Shown here one piece after another: positions 1 to 9,755 of a DNA stretch of 64,000 nt (positions are counted from its first letter, which is position 1; every line of letters begins with the position of its first letter). The translations under genes were made by a program, and so were the position numbers. The notes beneath the pieces are model-generated. The model did not search any database. It was not told where the DNA came from and was given only the letters and a program-made list of their open reading frames with translations. The DNA is from Amycolatopsis roodepoortensis. Lineage in GTDB: Bacteria > Actinomycetota > Actinomycetes > Mycobacteriales > Pseudonocardiaceae. Location: positions 1,178,001-1,242,000 of the forward strand of contig NZ_JADBEJ010000001.1 of assembly GCF_014873915.1 (NCBI RefSeq), written 5' to 3'.

Positions 1-156
1 ATTGCCGATGCGAGGGTCGGTGTCACCGCAGGTCGTCGTCGCCCGATCGAGTTAACGGTGCGCGGAGGTCGTGACTCCGGTGGTGTGGACCAGCGGAAAG
101 CGCGCGGTGCTTGGTCACTGTTCGTGTTCCCGCCTTTCGGCGGGTGTCCTCTCGGT

Positions 157-2985
157 ATGGTCCCGGGCATGCCGACGATCGGTACGGCACCGGTGTTCGT
201 GGCCCGCGACGCCGAATTGGCCGAACTGGTGCGCGTCGCCACGCGCCCGCCGTCGGTCGCCGTCGTCGAGGGCGAGCCGGGGGTGGGCCGGAGCCGGTTG
301 CTCGAAGAGCTGGCCGCCCATCCCGGGATCGCGTCGCGCGTGGTCTGGTCCGCCCGGTGCGGTTCGTTCGCGCGGCCGTGCCGGCTGGCGCCGTTGGTCG
401 ACGCGCTGCTCGCCAAGAGCGCGATCGCCGCCGCCCACGCGGCAAGCTTCTCCCCGGTGACGGGGGTCCTCCGGCGGCTGGTCCCCGAATGGTCCCCGTG
501 GCTGCCGCCGTTCCCGGAGAACGCGGACGCCGAGACCGTCCGGCAGCAGGAGTTCCGAGCCGTGCGCGAAGTGCTGACCGGCTGCGGCCCGGCGGTACTG
601 GTGCTCGACGACGTCCATTGCGCGGACGACGACACGAGGGAGTTCCTGCGCGGGCTCGCGGCGTCCCCGGCCGCGGGGCTGAGCGCGGTGGTGAGCACGG
701 CGGCGTCCGGGCCGCGGCGATTCCCGGCGCCGCGCGAGACCGCCGCGCAAGTCTCGCTTTCGGCGTTCACCGCCGCCCAGGTGCGGACGCTGCTGGACGC
801 GTCCTTCGGCCGCTGCGCGCCGGATGTCGCCGAAGCGGCGCACCGGCGGACGTCCGGGATCGCCGTCGACCTGACGGCGTTGATCCAGAGCGTCGGTGAC
901 ACGGCCGAATCCCTTTCGGCGGACAAGCTGGCCTCGGCGACGGTGCCGCCTACCGTGCGGAGCCGGGTTTCCGAGCTGATGGCGGCGACCGGCCCGGCCG
1001 CACAGGACGTCGTCCGCGCCGCCGCGGTACTGGGATCGCCCGCGGGGGAACAGGATCTGGGCGCGGTCGCCGGCGCGTCCGCGGAGGTCGCCGGTGCGAT
1101 CACCGAAGCGGTGGCGGCGGGGCTGCTGCGGGATCTCGGCCGCGGCCGCTACGTCTCGGGGAGTCCGCTGATCGCCGAAGCGGTCTACGCGTTGCTCGCC
1201 GGACCTCAGCGGTGCGCGATGCACGGACGTGCCGCCGCCCGGCTCATCGCGAGCGTCGAACCGTTCGCGTCCCTCATCGCCCGTCACGCGCGGCTGGCCG
1301 GCGACATCGCCGCGTGGACACAGTGGACCGGCGTCGCGGTCGACAACGCCATCGAAGACGGCCGCACCGAGGAGGCGAGCCGCCTGCTCGAAGCGGCCTT
1401 GCGGGACACGGATCTCCCGCGGACCGCGCGCGAATCGTTCGCCGTCCGGCTCGGCAGGGAACTGCCGCGCAGTATCGCGCACGCCGGCACGGTCCGGCTG
1501 CTGCGCGAGATCCTGCGCGAATGGCCGCTGAGCAAGGCCGCGCGGGGCGAGATCCGCGTCCATCTCGGGCAGGTGCTGATCAACCAGGTCGGCAAGGTCG
1601 AAGCGGGCAGGCTCGAGATCGAACTGGGCGCGGCCGATCTCGGCAGGCGGCAGGCGCTGCTCGCCAGAGGACTGGTCACCCTGGCGCTGCCGCATATCGG
1701 CACCGTCCCGGTGGAGGAGAACTTCCGCTGGCTCGACGAGGCCGAACAGGTGAGCAAGGGGGAACACGACGCCGGGTTACTAGCTGCCATCACCGCGAAC
1801 CGGCTTTCGGCGCGTATGCAGATCGCCGATCCGGCGGCCTGGCAGGAGATCGCGGATCTGCCGAGGGCACCGGAGTCGGCGGAGGTCTGCCGCCAGGTGG
1901 CCCGCACCTACATCAACCTGGCCGACGCGGTGGCGTGGAACGGGCACTACCCGGTCGCGCGGGCCTACCTCACGACGGCGCGGCGGCTGATCCGCGACGA
2001 CCATCAGCCCTACCTCGACGCGCTCGCCGACGGCACGGAACTGCGCCTGGATCTCGCGATGGGGGAGTGGGCGAGTGTCGCGGAGAAGGCGCGCGCGATG
2101 CTGACGCGGGTCGACAAGGATGGTTCGCTGGCGGCCGAGCCGTTACTCGTGCTCGGCTGGTACGAGTACGGGCAGCACCGGCCGACGGCGGCACTGCGTA
2201 GTTTCGACGCGGCGTTCGCGCTTTCCGCGGGCAGTGTCCCGGTGCAGGCTTCGGCGTACGCGGGCCGCGTCGCGGTCCATCAGGCGGGCAAGGATCTGCA
2301 AGCGGCCCGGCGCCTGGCCGAGTTCGGCCTGGAGACCGTGCGCCGCAAGAACAACTGGGTCTGGGCAGCCGAGCTGATGCCGTTCGCCGTGCGCACGATG
2401 CTCGGCCTCGGGCAGCACGTCGAGGCGCGGGAGCTGCTCGCCGAGTACCGGCAGGGCATCGACGGCAAGGACGCCCCGGTCGCGAACGCGTCGGCACTGC
2501 TGTGCCGGGGCATGCTCACCCAGGCGCGTGGTGAGACGCTTCCCGCCGCGGAGTTGCTGCTCGGAGCCGCACAGGCCTACAGCGCGCTACCGCTCCCGTA
2601 TTTCGCCGCCTACGCCGGCGAACTCGCGGCCGGTTGCTTCTCCGAAGCCGGAGCACAGGAGCGCGCCGTGGCCTCCTTCACCACCGCGGAGACGACGTAC
2701 GCGGGTCTCGGCGCCGCTGTGGACGCGCTCCGCTGCCGCCGGTCGCTGCGGCGATGCGATCCGGAGATGCCCCGGCGTGGCCGCAAGGGCTACGGCGAAG
2801 CGTTGTCGCCGAGGGAACTCGAAGTCGCCAGGCTCGCGGCCCAGAACCTCACGAACCGGGAGATCGGCGAGCGGCTGTTCCTGTCGCCGAGGACGGTCGA
2901 AATCCACGTCGGACGGGCGCTCCGGAAATTGGGGCTGCCTTCGCGCACCGTCCTGACCGCCGATCTGCTCGGCGACATTCCCTAA
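157..2985 (+). CDS. LuxR-family regulator with N-terminal AAA-type ATPase domain
   Basis: This is a large ATP-binding transcriptional regulator of the MalT/LAL type, about 942 residues. An N-terminal P-loop reads GEPGVGRS (residues about 39-46), and a Walker B-like stretch AVLVLDDVHCAD follows near residue 150. The long middle is alpha-helical and resembles TPR-like repeats. The C-terminus (about 884-930) is a classic LuxR helix-turn-helix, beginning LSPRELEVARLAAQNLTNRE. The P-loop lysine is replaced by arginine, so ATP hydrolysis may be weak or lost. An upstream GTG at 58 is in frame, but residues before the ATG at 157 look like non-coding leader; the ATG at 169 is equally possible. The target is unknown. 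The downstream protease gene is a candidate only by proximity. Confidence 0.85.
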   Translation: MVPGMPTIGTAPVFVARDAELAELVRVATRPPSVAVVEGEPGVGRSRLLEELAAHPGIASRVVWSARCGSFARPCRLAPLVDALLAKSAIAAAHAASFSPVTGVLRRLVPEWSPWLPPFPENADAETVRQQEFRAVREVLTGCGPAVLVLDDVHCADDDTREFLRGLAASPAAGLSAVVSTAASGPRRFPAPRETAAQVSLSAFTAAQVRTLLDASFGRCAPDVAEAAHRRTSGIAVDLTALIQSVGDTAESLSADKLASATVPPTVRSRVSELMAATGPAAQDVVRAAAVLGSPAGEQDLGAVAGASAEVAGAITEAVAAGLLRDLGRGRYVSGSPLIAEAVYALLAGPQRCAMHGRAAARLIASVEPFASLIARHARLAGDIAAWTQWTGVAVDNAIEDGRTEEASRLLEAALRDTDLPRTARESFAVRLGRELPRSIAHAGTVRLLREILREWPLSKAARGEIRVHLGQVLINQVGKVEAGRLEIELGAADLGRRQALLARGLVTLALPHIGTVPVEENFRWLDEAEQVSKGEHDAGLLAAITANRLSARMQIADPAAWQEIADLPRAPESAEVCRQVARTYINLADAVAWNGHYPVARAYLTTARRLIRDDHQPYLDALADGTELRLDLAMGEWASVAEKARAMLTRVDKDGSLAAEPLLVLGWYEYGQHRPTAALRSFDAAFALSAGSVPVQASAYAGRVAVHQAGKDLQAARRLAEFGLETVRRKNNWVWAAELMPFAVRTMLGLGQHVEARELLAEYRQGIDGKDAPVANASALLCRGMLTQARGETLPAAELLLGAAQAYSALPLPYFAAYAGELAAGCFSEAGAQERAVASFTTAETTYAGLGAAVDALRCRRSLRRCDPEMPRRGRKGYGEALSPRELEVARLAAQNLTNREIGERLFLSPRTVEIHVGRALRKLGLPSRTVLTADLLGDIP

Positions 2986-3146
2986 GGGCACGTATTCGTC
3001 GGTTCGCTGGGTAAGGCTTTGAGAAACCGCTGGTCAGGAGTGGTTTCTTTAAATAGTGGGGCGATCGCCGTATTCCACTATTGTTCCGTTTTCGCCGCCG
3101 ATCGACAGTTGTCGGGCAGTCGCGCTTTCCTCGAAAGGAAATCACC

Positions 3147-4604
3147 GTGAGCAGAAAACGGATCTTGGGCGTGGTCGCCCTGACCTTGGCCGCGCTGGCG
3201 CCGGCGGCGAGTCTCGCCGGTGCGGCGCCGGCGGACCCTCTTCGCGCCATCACCCCGACCGACGCCGCGCCCTTGCCGACCGGTGGCGTCCACGGCCAGA
3301 GTATCGGCGGCTCGCCCGCGTCGGTGAAGGACTACCCGTACGCCATCGCCGCCCTGCGGGAAGGCGGCTCCCGGCCGAAGGGGCAGAGCTGCTCCGGCTC
3401 CGTCATCGCGCCCCGGAAGGTGCTGGTCGCCGCCCACTGCAAGGAACTGGCCGGCGAGAAGAGTGTCCTTTATGGACTGGACGACCTGAAGAGCGCGGGC
3501 GGCACCCAGCTGAAGGCCGTCGACTACAAGATCCATCCCAAGTTCACCCAGCCCTGGTACGGCTACGACGTCGCGGTGATCACCGTCGACGGCGACATCC
3601 CGGTCCCGCCCGGCGGTTACGCGAAGGTCGCCACCTCCGCCGACACCGGCTTGGAGGCACCGGGCAAGGACGGGTTCAGCCTCGGCTACGGCAAGAAGGA
3701 CATCAACGACTCTACCCAGGACGTCACGCTGCACAAGCTGACCCTGCCGATCGTGAACGCGAGCCAGTGCACCGGCGTGGAGAACGGTGTCGACCCGAAG
3801 ACGATGATCTGCGCCGGCTACTCCGACGGCCGCAAGACCATCCTCCCCGGTGACAGCGGCGGCCCGTTCGTCGTCGACGGGAAGGTCGTCGGCGTCGCTT
3901 CGTGGAGCCGCAGCGATTTCCGCTGGTACAGCGTCTACAGCAGGCTCAACAACGAGATGGGGGACTGGGTCGCCCAGCAGATCGGCGGCGAACAGCCGGG
4001 CGACGTCTTCACCCTCGCGGCTTCGCCTTCGTCCGTGAAGGTACTGCCGGGCAAGTACGTGTCGGCGAGTGTCACGAGCAAGCCGGGCAAGAACGGCGCC
4101 GAAAACATCACGCTGTCGGCGTCGGGTCTGCCCGAGGGGGCCAAAGCCACGTTCCAGCCCGCCACGATCAAGGCGGGCGAGGTGGCGAAGCTGACGATCG
4201 AAACCGCCGCCGGAACCCCGGAAAAAGCTTACCAGGTCACGATTTCCGGAAAGGGAACCACCGAGACGGCCACCGCGGGGCTGTCACTCACCGTCGGCGC
4301 CGGTGAACCTCCCGTCGGCGACCTGAAGGTGACCGTGAACCCGTCTTCGGGATCCGGACGCGCGGGTTCGCTGGTGAGCGCGACCGTCACCGCGACCGGC
4401 GGAACCGGCTCGATCACCTTGTCCGTCAGTGGATCCGGGCTGCCGGTCAACCCGTTCTTCTCGCCGCAGAGCGTTTCGAGCGGTGGCAGTTCGACCATGC
4501 AGGTCTTCGCGCCGTTCCAGCCGGGCACGTACCCGATCACGGTGACCGCCAAGGACGGCGGCGGCAAGACCGCGACCACCACGTACACCCTCACCGTCCA
4601 GTGA
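3147..4604 (+). CDS. Secreted trypsin-like serine protease (S1) with C-terminal Ig-like region
   Basis: The product is an exported chymotrypsin-fold protease of about 485 residues. A signal peptide occupies residues 1-28, with a basic start, a hydrophobic core and a cut near AGAAPA. The triad is visible as His97 (VAAHC), Asp141 (GYDVAV) and Ser237 (GDSGGP). After residue about 285 come two Ig-like beta segments rich in Thr, Ser and Gly (for example SPSSVKVLPG, then NPSSGSGRAG), probably for substrate or wall contact. The GTG at 3147 is preferred because AAAGGAAA lies 7-10 bases upstream and the signal peptide begins there; an in-frame start at 3081 would add an implausible basic extension. 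It is followed after 27 bases by a second protease gene, so the two may be co-transcribed. Confidence 0.9.
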   Translation: MSRKRILGVVALTLAALAPAASLAGAAPADPLRAITPTDAAPLPTGGVHGQSIGGSPASVKDYPYAIAALREGGSRPKGQSCSGSVIAPRKVLVAAHCKELAGEKSVLYGLDDLKSAGGTQLKAVDYKIHPKFTQPWYGYDVAVITVDGDIPVPPGGYAKVATSADTGLEAPGKDGFSLGYGKKDINDSTQDVTLHKLTLPIVNASQCTGVENGVDPKTMICAGYSDGRKTILPGDSGGPFVVDGKVVGVASWSRSDFRWYSVYSRLNNEMGDWVAQQIGGEQPGDVFTLAASPSSVKVLPGKYVSASVTSKPGKNGAENITLSASGLPEGAKATFQPATIKAGEVAKLTIETAAGTPEKAYQVTISGKGTTETATAGLSLTVGAGEPPVGDLKVTVNPSSGSGRAGSLVSATVTATGGTGSITLSVSGSGLPVNPFFSPQSVSSGGSSTMQVFAPFQPGTYPITVTAKDGGGKTATTTYTLTVQ

Positions 4605-4631
4605 TCTTCGTCGAAACAGAGGTGATCTCCC

Positions 4632-6170
4632 ATGCGTGACAAGACGAAAACCCTGCTGGCGCTCGGCCTGCTGAGCCCGCTGCTCGCGCTCGGCGCCGGG
4701 ACGGCCGTCGCCGCCGAGGCCGAAGGCGTGGTGATCCCCGCCAAGGAGCACTACGGCGACCAGTACATCGTCGTCCTCCATGACGTCGCCGCCGCGGGAC
4801 AGTCGGCGTCGGCCGAGCTGGCGAAGCGGTACGGCGGCGAGGTGCGTTCGGTCTGGACGGCTGCCGTCCGCGGCTTCTCGGCCAAGAGCATGACCGCGGC
4901 CGAAGCCCGGAAACTGGCCGCCGACCCGTCGGTCAAGGCGGTGTACGAGGACGGCACCGCGCGCGGCACCGGCACCCAGCCGAACCCGACGTGGGGCCTG
5001 GACCGGGTCGACCAGAAGAACCTTCCGCTCGACAAGTCCTACACCTACCCCAACGAGGGCGCGGGCGTCACCGCGTACGACCTCGACAGCGGCATCAACC
5101 CGTCGAACCCGGAGTACGAAGGCCGCGCCAGCCTCGGCAAGGATTTCATGGGCGGCGACGGCAAGGACTGTCACGGGCACGGCAGTCACACGGCGGGCAC
5201 GATCGGCAGCAAGACCTACGGCGTCGCGAAGAAGGTCAAGATCGTCGGGCTGAAAGTGCTGGGCTGCAACAACTCCGGACCGGACTCGGGCATCATCGAC
5301 GCCGTCGACTGGGTGACGGCCAACGCGCAGAAGCCCGCCGTGGCGAACATGAGCCTGACGATGGACGCCCCCGGGGTCGGGGACGACGCGGTGAAGCGGT
5401 CGATCGCGTCGGGCGTCGTCTACGGCGTGGCGGCGGGCAACGCCTCCACGGACGCCTGCAACACCAGCCCGGCCCGGGTGCCCGAGGCGATCACGGTCAA
5501 CGCCTCGGACTCCTCGGACAACCGGTCCTCGTTCTCCAACTACGGAAGCTGCACCGACATCTTCGCGCCCGGCACGAACATCACCTCGCTGAGCCCGAGC
5601 AACGGCGGAACCGCGGGGATGAGCGGGACGTCCATGGCGACGCCGCACGTCGTCGGCGCGGCCGCGCTGTATCTGTCGGCCAACCCCGGCGCGACTCCGC
5701 AGCAGGTGCGGGACGCGCTGGTGAACGGCGCGACCGCGGGCGTCATCAAGAACGCGGGCAGCGGCTCGCCGAACAAGCTGCTGAACGTCTCGTCGATCGG
5801 CAGCGGTGGCCCCGGCCCGCAATGCGGGGTCAAGTCGAACACCACGCCGGTGTCCATTCCGGACGCCGGGGCGGCGGTGACCAGCTCCGTGACCCAGGAG
5901 GGTTGTGACGGCAGGGCTTCCGCGTCGCTGCCGGTGAAGGTGGACGTCTCGCACACCTACACCGCGGACCTCGTGCTCGACCTGATCGGGCCGAGCGGCA
6001 AGGCCTACCGGCTCAAGGACTCCGGCGGCGTCGGATCGGCCGACGGTGTGCACCAGACCTACACGGTCGATGCCTCCGGTGAGGCGGCCAACGGCACCTG
6101 GAAGCTGAGCGCGCAGGACGTCTACCGGTTCGACACCGGCTCGATCGACGGGTTCGCCATCACGTTCTGA
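4632..6170 (+). CDS. Secreted subtilisin-family (S8) protease with P-domain
   Basis: This is an extracellular subtilase of 512 residues. A signal peptide (1-28, ending AVAA) is followed by an I9-type inhibitory propeptide (about 43-112, YIVVLHD through VKAVYEDG). The catalytic domain shows Asp152 (YDLDSG), His183 (HGSHTAGT), the oxyanion Asn270 (AAGN) and Ser334 (GTSMATPH). The last ~110 residues (from about 400) form a proprotein-convertase P/homoB-type beta domain containing LVLDLIGPSG and NGTWKL. The ATG at 4632 has GAGGTGAT 8-14 bases upstream. It lies 27 bases after the trypsin-like gene on the same strand, suggesting a two-protease transcript that ends at the hairpin at 6211-6236. Confidence 0.93.
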   Translation: MRDKTKTLLALGLLSPLLALGAGTAVAAEAEGVVIPAKEHYGDQYIVVLHDVAAAGQSASAELAKRYGGEVRSVWTAAVRGFSAKSMTAAEARKLAADPSVKAVYEDGTARGTGTQPNPTWGLDRVDQKNLPLDKSYTYPNEGAGVTAYDLDSGINPSNPEYEGRASLGKDFMGGDGKDCHGHGSHTAGTIGSKTYGVAKKVKIVGLKVLGCNNSGPDSGIIDAVDWVTANAQKPAVANMSLTMDAPGVGDDAVKRSIASGVVYGVAAGNASTDACNTSPARVPEAITVNASDSSDNRSSFSNYGSCTDIFAPGTNITSLSPSNGGTAGMSGTSMATPHVVGAAALYLSANPGATPQQVRDALVNGATAGVIKNAGSGSPNKLLNVSSIGSGGPGPQCGVKSNTTPVSIPDAGAAVTSSVTQEGCDGRASASLPVKVDVSHTYTADLVLDLIGPSGKAYRLKDSGGVGSADGVHQTYTVDASGEAANGTWKLSAQDVYRFDTGSIDGFAITF

Positions 6171-6210
6171 ACCCACTGAAGCTCGCCGGCAGGGCGGGGA
6201 GGGAAGCACT

Positions 6211-6236
6211 GGCGGGGCCGCTTCGGCGGTCCCGCC
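6211..6236 (+). terminator. Hairpin with TTCG loop after the subtilase gene
   Basis: An 11-base arm (6211-6221) pairs with 6226-6236 around a TTCG tetraloop, with one G-T wobble. It lies 40 bases past the subtilase stop. There is no U-tract, as is usual for terminators in high-GC actinobacteria. Terminator function is inferred from position and stability. Confidence 0.5.
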
Positions 6237-6261
6237 GGTGTTCGTTCACCGGCGGCGCGGC

Positions 6262-6318
6262 GTGCCGCGAAAGCCACTTTCGGGACATCAGAGGTCGCGA
6301 AAGTGGCTTTCGCGACAC
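6262..6318. repeat. Palindromic intergenic repeat, family A, copy 1
   Basis: Two inverted arms carrying the core CGAAAGCCACTTTCG and its complement (6264-6282 and 6297-6315) flank a short spacer. Each arm is itself partly palindromic (CGAAAG...CTTTCG). The same element recurs at 6365-6418, 26158-26214, 50712-50768 and, as a half copy, at 37459-37484. All copies are intergenic. Confidence 0.9.
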
Positions 6319-6364
6319 CTCGCGCAGGCGACGCTCGCCGTGGGCCGGCTGCCCACCCCGAGGC

Positions 6365-6418
6365 GTTGCGAAAGCCACTTTCGCAACCTCCAACGTTGCG
6401 AAAGTGGCTTTCGCGACA
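6365..6418. repeat. Palindromic intergenic repeat, family A, copy 2
   Basis: This second copy lies about 50 bases after the first in the same gap. It has a slightly different flank (GTTGCGAAAG in place of GTCGCGAAAG). Arms occupy about 6365-6387 and 6395-6417. The tandem pair lies between the subtilase terminator and the iron-regulated promoter. Confidence 0.9.
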
Positions 6419-6476
6419 CGACCCGGCCCTGGTCCGGCAACCGTTTGGCAGCTTCCGGCCACCGGCCGACTGCGCC

Positions 6477-6505
6477 TTGACACCAACTAAGCCTACCCTT
6501 AGTTT
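6477..6505 (+). promoter_or_regulatory. Promoter with iron-box (IdeR/DmdR-like) operator for the irt operon
   Basis: A -35 match TTGACA (6477-6482) and a -10 match TAGTTT (6500-6505) are separated by 17 bases. Most of the spacer is a palindrome with perfect 7-base arms, AACTAAG (6485-6491) and CTTAGTT (6498-6504). The core TAAGCCTACCCTTA differs at two positions from the TTAGCCTAACCTAA core that I recall for actinobacterial iron boxes. Because it overlaps the promoter and precedes irtAB, repression by an IdeR/DmdR-type iron regulator is the likely reading. The site is predicted, not demonstrated. Confidence 0.75.
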
Positions 6506-6534
6506 CCCCCTGTAACTTTCCAAAAGGGGGCGCA

Positions 6535-7233
6535 ATGCCGAACCTCGGTGGCCGTCCGGCGACCATCGCGCGGGACGACATCCTGCGTGCCGGTCGTGAG
6601 CTGGGGATGCGCCGGCTCAGTGTCAAGGCGGTCGCGGTCCGGCTGGGGGTGACCGCGACCGCCCTGTACCGGCACGTCGACGGCCGGTGGGGGCTCGAGC
6701 GGCTGGTCGGCGAGAGCATCCTGGCCGAGCTGCGGCTCCGGGACGATCCCCGGCACGACCTCGAGCGGCATCTGCTGTCCTTCGCCTTGCAGATGCGGGA
6801 ATTCGCGCTGGAGCATCCCGGTCTCGTCACCTACCTGCAGTTGCTGTTCCCGCGCGGCGACGGCGGGCAGCGCCTGCTCAACACCGAAGTCGAAGCCCTC
6901 GTCCGCCGGGGTTACGAGCCCGCCGCGGCGATCGTGCTCAGCGGCGCCGTCGCGTCGCTGACTATCGCGATGACCGCGTCCGAGGAGAACAGCACGGCCG
7001 CGGAGGAGGCCGACGGCGACGGGCTGGACCGGGAACGCCAGGCCGTCCGAGACCGGTTGTCCCGTGACGACCGGCTCGCCGGGCCGTCCGCCGCGTTGCC
7101 GGAGGTGCCGCGGCCCGAGTACGTGCGGCTGCTGCTGACCGCGTCCATTCGCGGGTTGATCGAGTCCTGCCCGCCGGGCAGGCCCGTCGCCGAGATGGTG
7201 GCCGATCTGGCGGCCACGGGAGAGGATCTGTGA
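6535..7233 (+). CDS. TetR-family regulator, first gene of the irt operon
   Basis: The 232-residue protein has an N-terminal TetR helix-turn-helix (about 10-55, ending [20 protein letters not shown]) and a helical ligand-binding half. The start at 6535 has AAAAGGGGG about 6 bases upstream. Its stop overlaps the start of irtA by four bases, so the two are translationally coupled. It lies downstream of the iron-box promoter and should itself be iron regulated. Family members usually repress neighbouring transport genes, so it may add a second, ligand-dependent control on irtAB. The ligand cannot be read from sequence. Confidence 0.85.
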   Translation: MPNLGGRPATIARDDILRAGRELGMRRLSVKAVAVRLGVTATALYRHVDGRWGLERLVGESILAELRLRDDPRHDLERHLLSFALQMREFALEHPGLVTYLQLLFPRGDGGQRLLNTEVEALVRRGYEPAAAIVLSGAVASLTIAMTASEENSTAAEEADGDGLDRERQAVRDRLSRDDRLAGPSAALPEVPRPEYVRLLLTASIRGLIESCPPGRPVAEMVADLAATGEDL

Positions 7234-9755
7234 TGGCGCGCGGCTTCCAGGGCGCGGTGATGCGGGGTTTCGGGGCCAGAGACCACGAAGCGACCGTCGT
7301 CGAAACAGAAGAGATCACGCCGCGCTTCGTGCGGGTCCGGTTCGTCTCACCGACGTTGTTCGAAGACGTCGTCGTGGAGCCGACGGCCTGGCTCCGGTTC
7401 TGGTTCCCGGATCCGGAAGGCGGCACGACGGAGTTCCAGCGCGCGTACACGCTCACCGAAGCCGATCCGGCAGACGGCACGTTCGCCATCGACGTCGTCC
7501 TGCACGAGCCCGCCGGACCCGCCTCGCGGTGGCTGCGTGAAGCGCGGCCCGGAGCGAAGGTCCCGGTGATGTCGCTGGGTTCGTCGTCCTTCTCGGTTTC
7601 CGCCGAACCTCCGGCCGGCTACCTGCTGATCGGCGACTCCGCGTCGATCCCCGCGATCAACGCGATCCTCGACGTGGTCCCGGCCGAAATCCCGATCGAG
7701 CTGTACCTCGAAGAGCACGAGGAGACCGACCGCCTGATCCCCTTGGGCGAGCACGCGAGGCTGACCGTGCACTGGGTGCCGCGCCTCGACGCGACCTCGC
7801 TGGCGGCGGCGATCGAGACACGCGACTGGTCGGACTGGCAGGCCTGGATCGCGACGGAGGCCGGTTCGTTCAAACATCTGAAGACGCGTTTGCGCGAGAC
7901 TTTCGGCTTCCCCAAATCCGAGGTCCACGGCCGGGCGTACTGGTACTACGGCCGGGCCATGGGCGCTTTCCGCGGGGAGAAGGAGGAACCGGCCGCTGAG
8001 GTCCCGGAGCCCGTCAAGGAGGCACCCAAGGGAGCTTGGCGGGCACAGGCGGCCGGCCGTCTGCTGGCGCCGGTGCGGCGGACGCTGATCCTCGCCGGGA
8101 TCCTGCAAGCCGTCGTGACACTGATCGGTCTCGCACCCTTCGTGCTGCTCGTGGAACTGGTCCGGCGGCTGCTCGCGGGCGGCGAATCCCTGTGGGCGCT
8201 CGGCATCGCGGCGCTGGTGCTGCTCGGCGTGGGAACACTGCTCGAATCCGCGGTCGTGCTCTGGCTGCACGCGGCCGACGCCCGGTTCGCCCGCGAGCTG
8301 CGGCACCGGTTGCTTGGCAAGCTCGCGCGGCTGCCGCTGGGCTGGTTCACCGCGCGCGGCTCGGGCGCGGTCGCGAAACTCGTGCAGGGCGACACGCTTT
8401 CGCTGCACTACCTGGTCACGCACGCCGTTCCCGACGCGGCGGCGGCCGTCGTCGCCCCGGTCGCGGTGCTGGCGTACCTCTTCGCCGTGGACTGGCGGCT
8501 CGCGCTGGTCCTGCTCGTCCCGATCCTCGTCTACCTCGTCACGACGTCGGTCATGGTCGTCCAATCGGGACCCAAGACCGGACAGGCGATGCGCTGGGCG
8601 GAACGGATGGCGGGTGAGGCGGGCGCGTACCTGGAGGGGCAGCCGGTGATCCGCGTGTTCGGCGGTGCCGCGGCGTCGTCGTTCCGGCGGCGGCTCGACG
8701 AGTACCTCGGTTTCCTCGGTGACTGGCAGCGTCCCTTCACCGGCAAGAAGACCATGCTGGACTTCGCCACCAGGCCCGCGACCTTCCTGCTCCTGATCAC
8801 CGGTGTGGGCACGCTGATGGTGGCGGGCGGTGGCACGGAGCCGGTGACCTTGATCCCGTTCCTCTTGCTGGGCACCACGTTCGGCGCGCGGCTGCTGGGC
8901 ATCGGGTACGGCCTCGGCGGTGTCCGTGAAGGGATGCTGGCCGCCCGCCGCGTCCAGGTCGTGCTCGACGAACCCGAACTGTCCACAGTGGAACTGAAGG
9001 ACCGGGACGGCGTCGAGCCCGGCACGGTGGAACTGGACCGCGTGGGTTTCGCCTACCGCGCCGGCGTTCCCGTGCTGGAGAACGTCTCCCTGACGCTGCG
9101 CCCCGGCACGGTGACCGCGCTGGTCGGCCCGTCGGGAGCGGGGAAGTCGACCCTCGCCGCGTTGGTCGCGCGGTTCCACGACGTCACCGACGGTGCGATC
9201 CGGGTCGGCGGCCGGGACGTCCGCGCCTTCGCCGCCGACGAACTCTATGGCCGGGTGGGATTCGTGCTCCAGGATCCGCAACTGGTCCGGGGGACCGTGC
9301 GGGAGAACGTCGCCCTCGCCGTTCCCGGCGCGACCGAAGACCAGGTCGTCGCCGCGGCCCGCGCCGCGCGGATCCACGAGCGGATCCTGCGGCTGCCCCA
9401 GGGTTACGACACCGTCCTCGGTGCCGGTTCCCAGCTGTCGGGCGGTGAACGCCAGCGCGTCGCCATCGCCCGCGCGATCCTCACCGACGCCCCCGTCCTC
9501 GTCCTCGACGAGGCGACCGCCTTCGCCGATCCCGAGTCGGAGTACCTCGTGCAACAAGCACTCGACCGGCTCACCGCGGGCCGGACCGTGCTGGTCATCG
9601 CCCATCGGCTGCACACCGTCAGCGGCGCCGACCGGATCGTGGTCCTCGACGGCGGCAAGATCACCGAAAGCGGGACCCACGAAGAACTCCTCGCCAAGGA
9701 AGGGCGGTATACCCGCTTGTGGCAGGCCGGTGCCGGTGCGGGGGTGACCGCGTGA
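7230..9755 (+). CDS. irtA: IrtA-type siderophore ABC transporter subunit with FAD-binding SIP domain
   Basis: This 841-residue protein matches IrtA architecture and length. The N-terminal ~240 residues are a siderophore-interacting flavoreductase domain with RAYT at 71-74 (flavin-binding motif) and [16 protein letters not shown] near 130-147. An exporter-type six-helix membrane domain follows (about 270-570). The nucleotide-binding domain has Walker A GPSGAGKS (633-640), the Q-loop LQDPQ, signature LSGGERQ (from 736), Walker B VLVLDEAT and H-loop IAHRL. In mycobacteria IrtAB imports ferric mycobactins despite its exporter fold, and the SIP domain reduces the iron using FAD. The GTG at 7230 overlaps the TetR stop; the adjacent ATG at 7233 is equally possible. 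Whether the substrate is mycobactin-like here is inference. Confidence 0.93.
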   Translation: MMARGFQGAVMRGFGARDHEATVVETEEITPRFVRVRFVSPTLFEDVVVEPTAWLRFWFPDPEGGTTEFQRAYTLTEADPADGTFAIDVVLHEPAGPASRWLREARPGAKVPVMSLGSSSFSVSAEPPAGYLLIGDSASIPAINAILDVVPAEIPIELYLEEHEETDRLIPLGEHARLTVHWVPRLDATSLAAAIETRDWSDWQAWIATEAGSFKHLKTRLRETFGFPKSEVHGRAYWYYGRAMGAFRGEKEEPAAEVPEPVKEAPKGAWRAQAAGRLLAPVRRTLILAGILQAVVTLIGLAPFVLLVELVRRLLAGGESLWALGIAALVLLGVGTLLESAVVLWLHAADARFARELRHRLLGKLARLPLGWFTARGSGAVAKLVQGDTLSLHYLVTHAVPDAAAAVVAPVAVLAYLFAVDWRLALVLLVPILVYLVTTSVMVVQSGPKTGQAMRWAERMAGEAGAYLEGQPVIRVFGGAAASSFRRRLDEYLGFLGDWQRPFTGKKTMLDFATRPATFLLLITGVGTLMVAGGGTEPVTLIPFLLLGTTFGARLLGIGYGLGGVREGMLAARRVQVVLDEPELSTVELKDRDGVEPGTVELDRVGFAYRAGVPVLENVSLTLRPGTVTALVGPSGAGKSTLAALVARFHDVTDGAIRVGGRDVRAFAADELYGRVGFVLQDPQLVRGTVRENVALAVPGATEDQVVAAARAARIHERILRLPQGYDTVLGAGSQLSGGERQRVAIARAILTDAPVLVLDEATAFADPESEYLVQQALDRLTAGRTVLVIAHRLHTVSGADRIVVLDGGKITESGTHEELLAKEGRYTRLWQAGAGAGVTA

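Noticed and set aside
1..156. A gene running in from the left edge of the window
   Set aside because: No frame has convincing coding character in the first 156 bases; it looks like leader or promoter sequence for the LuxR-type gene.
4284..6209. A 641-codon minus-strand frame opposite the subtilase gene
   Set aside because: The plus strand encodes a complete subtilase with all catalytic residues. The antisense product is Arg/Gly/Val-rich and unlike any protein.
7347..9680. A 777-codon minus-strand frame opposite irtA
   Set aside because: irtA carries all ABC and flavin motifs. The antisense frame is a codon-bias shadow.
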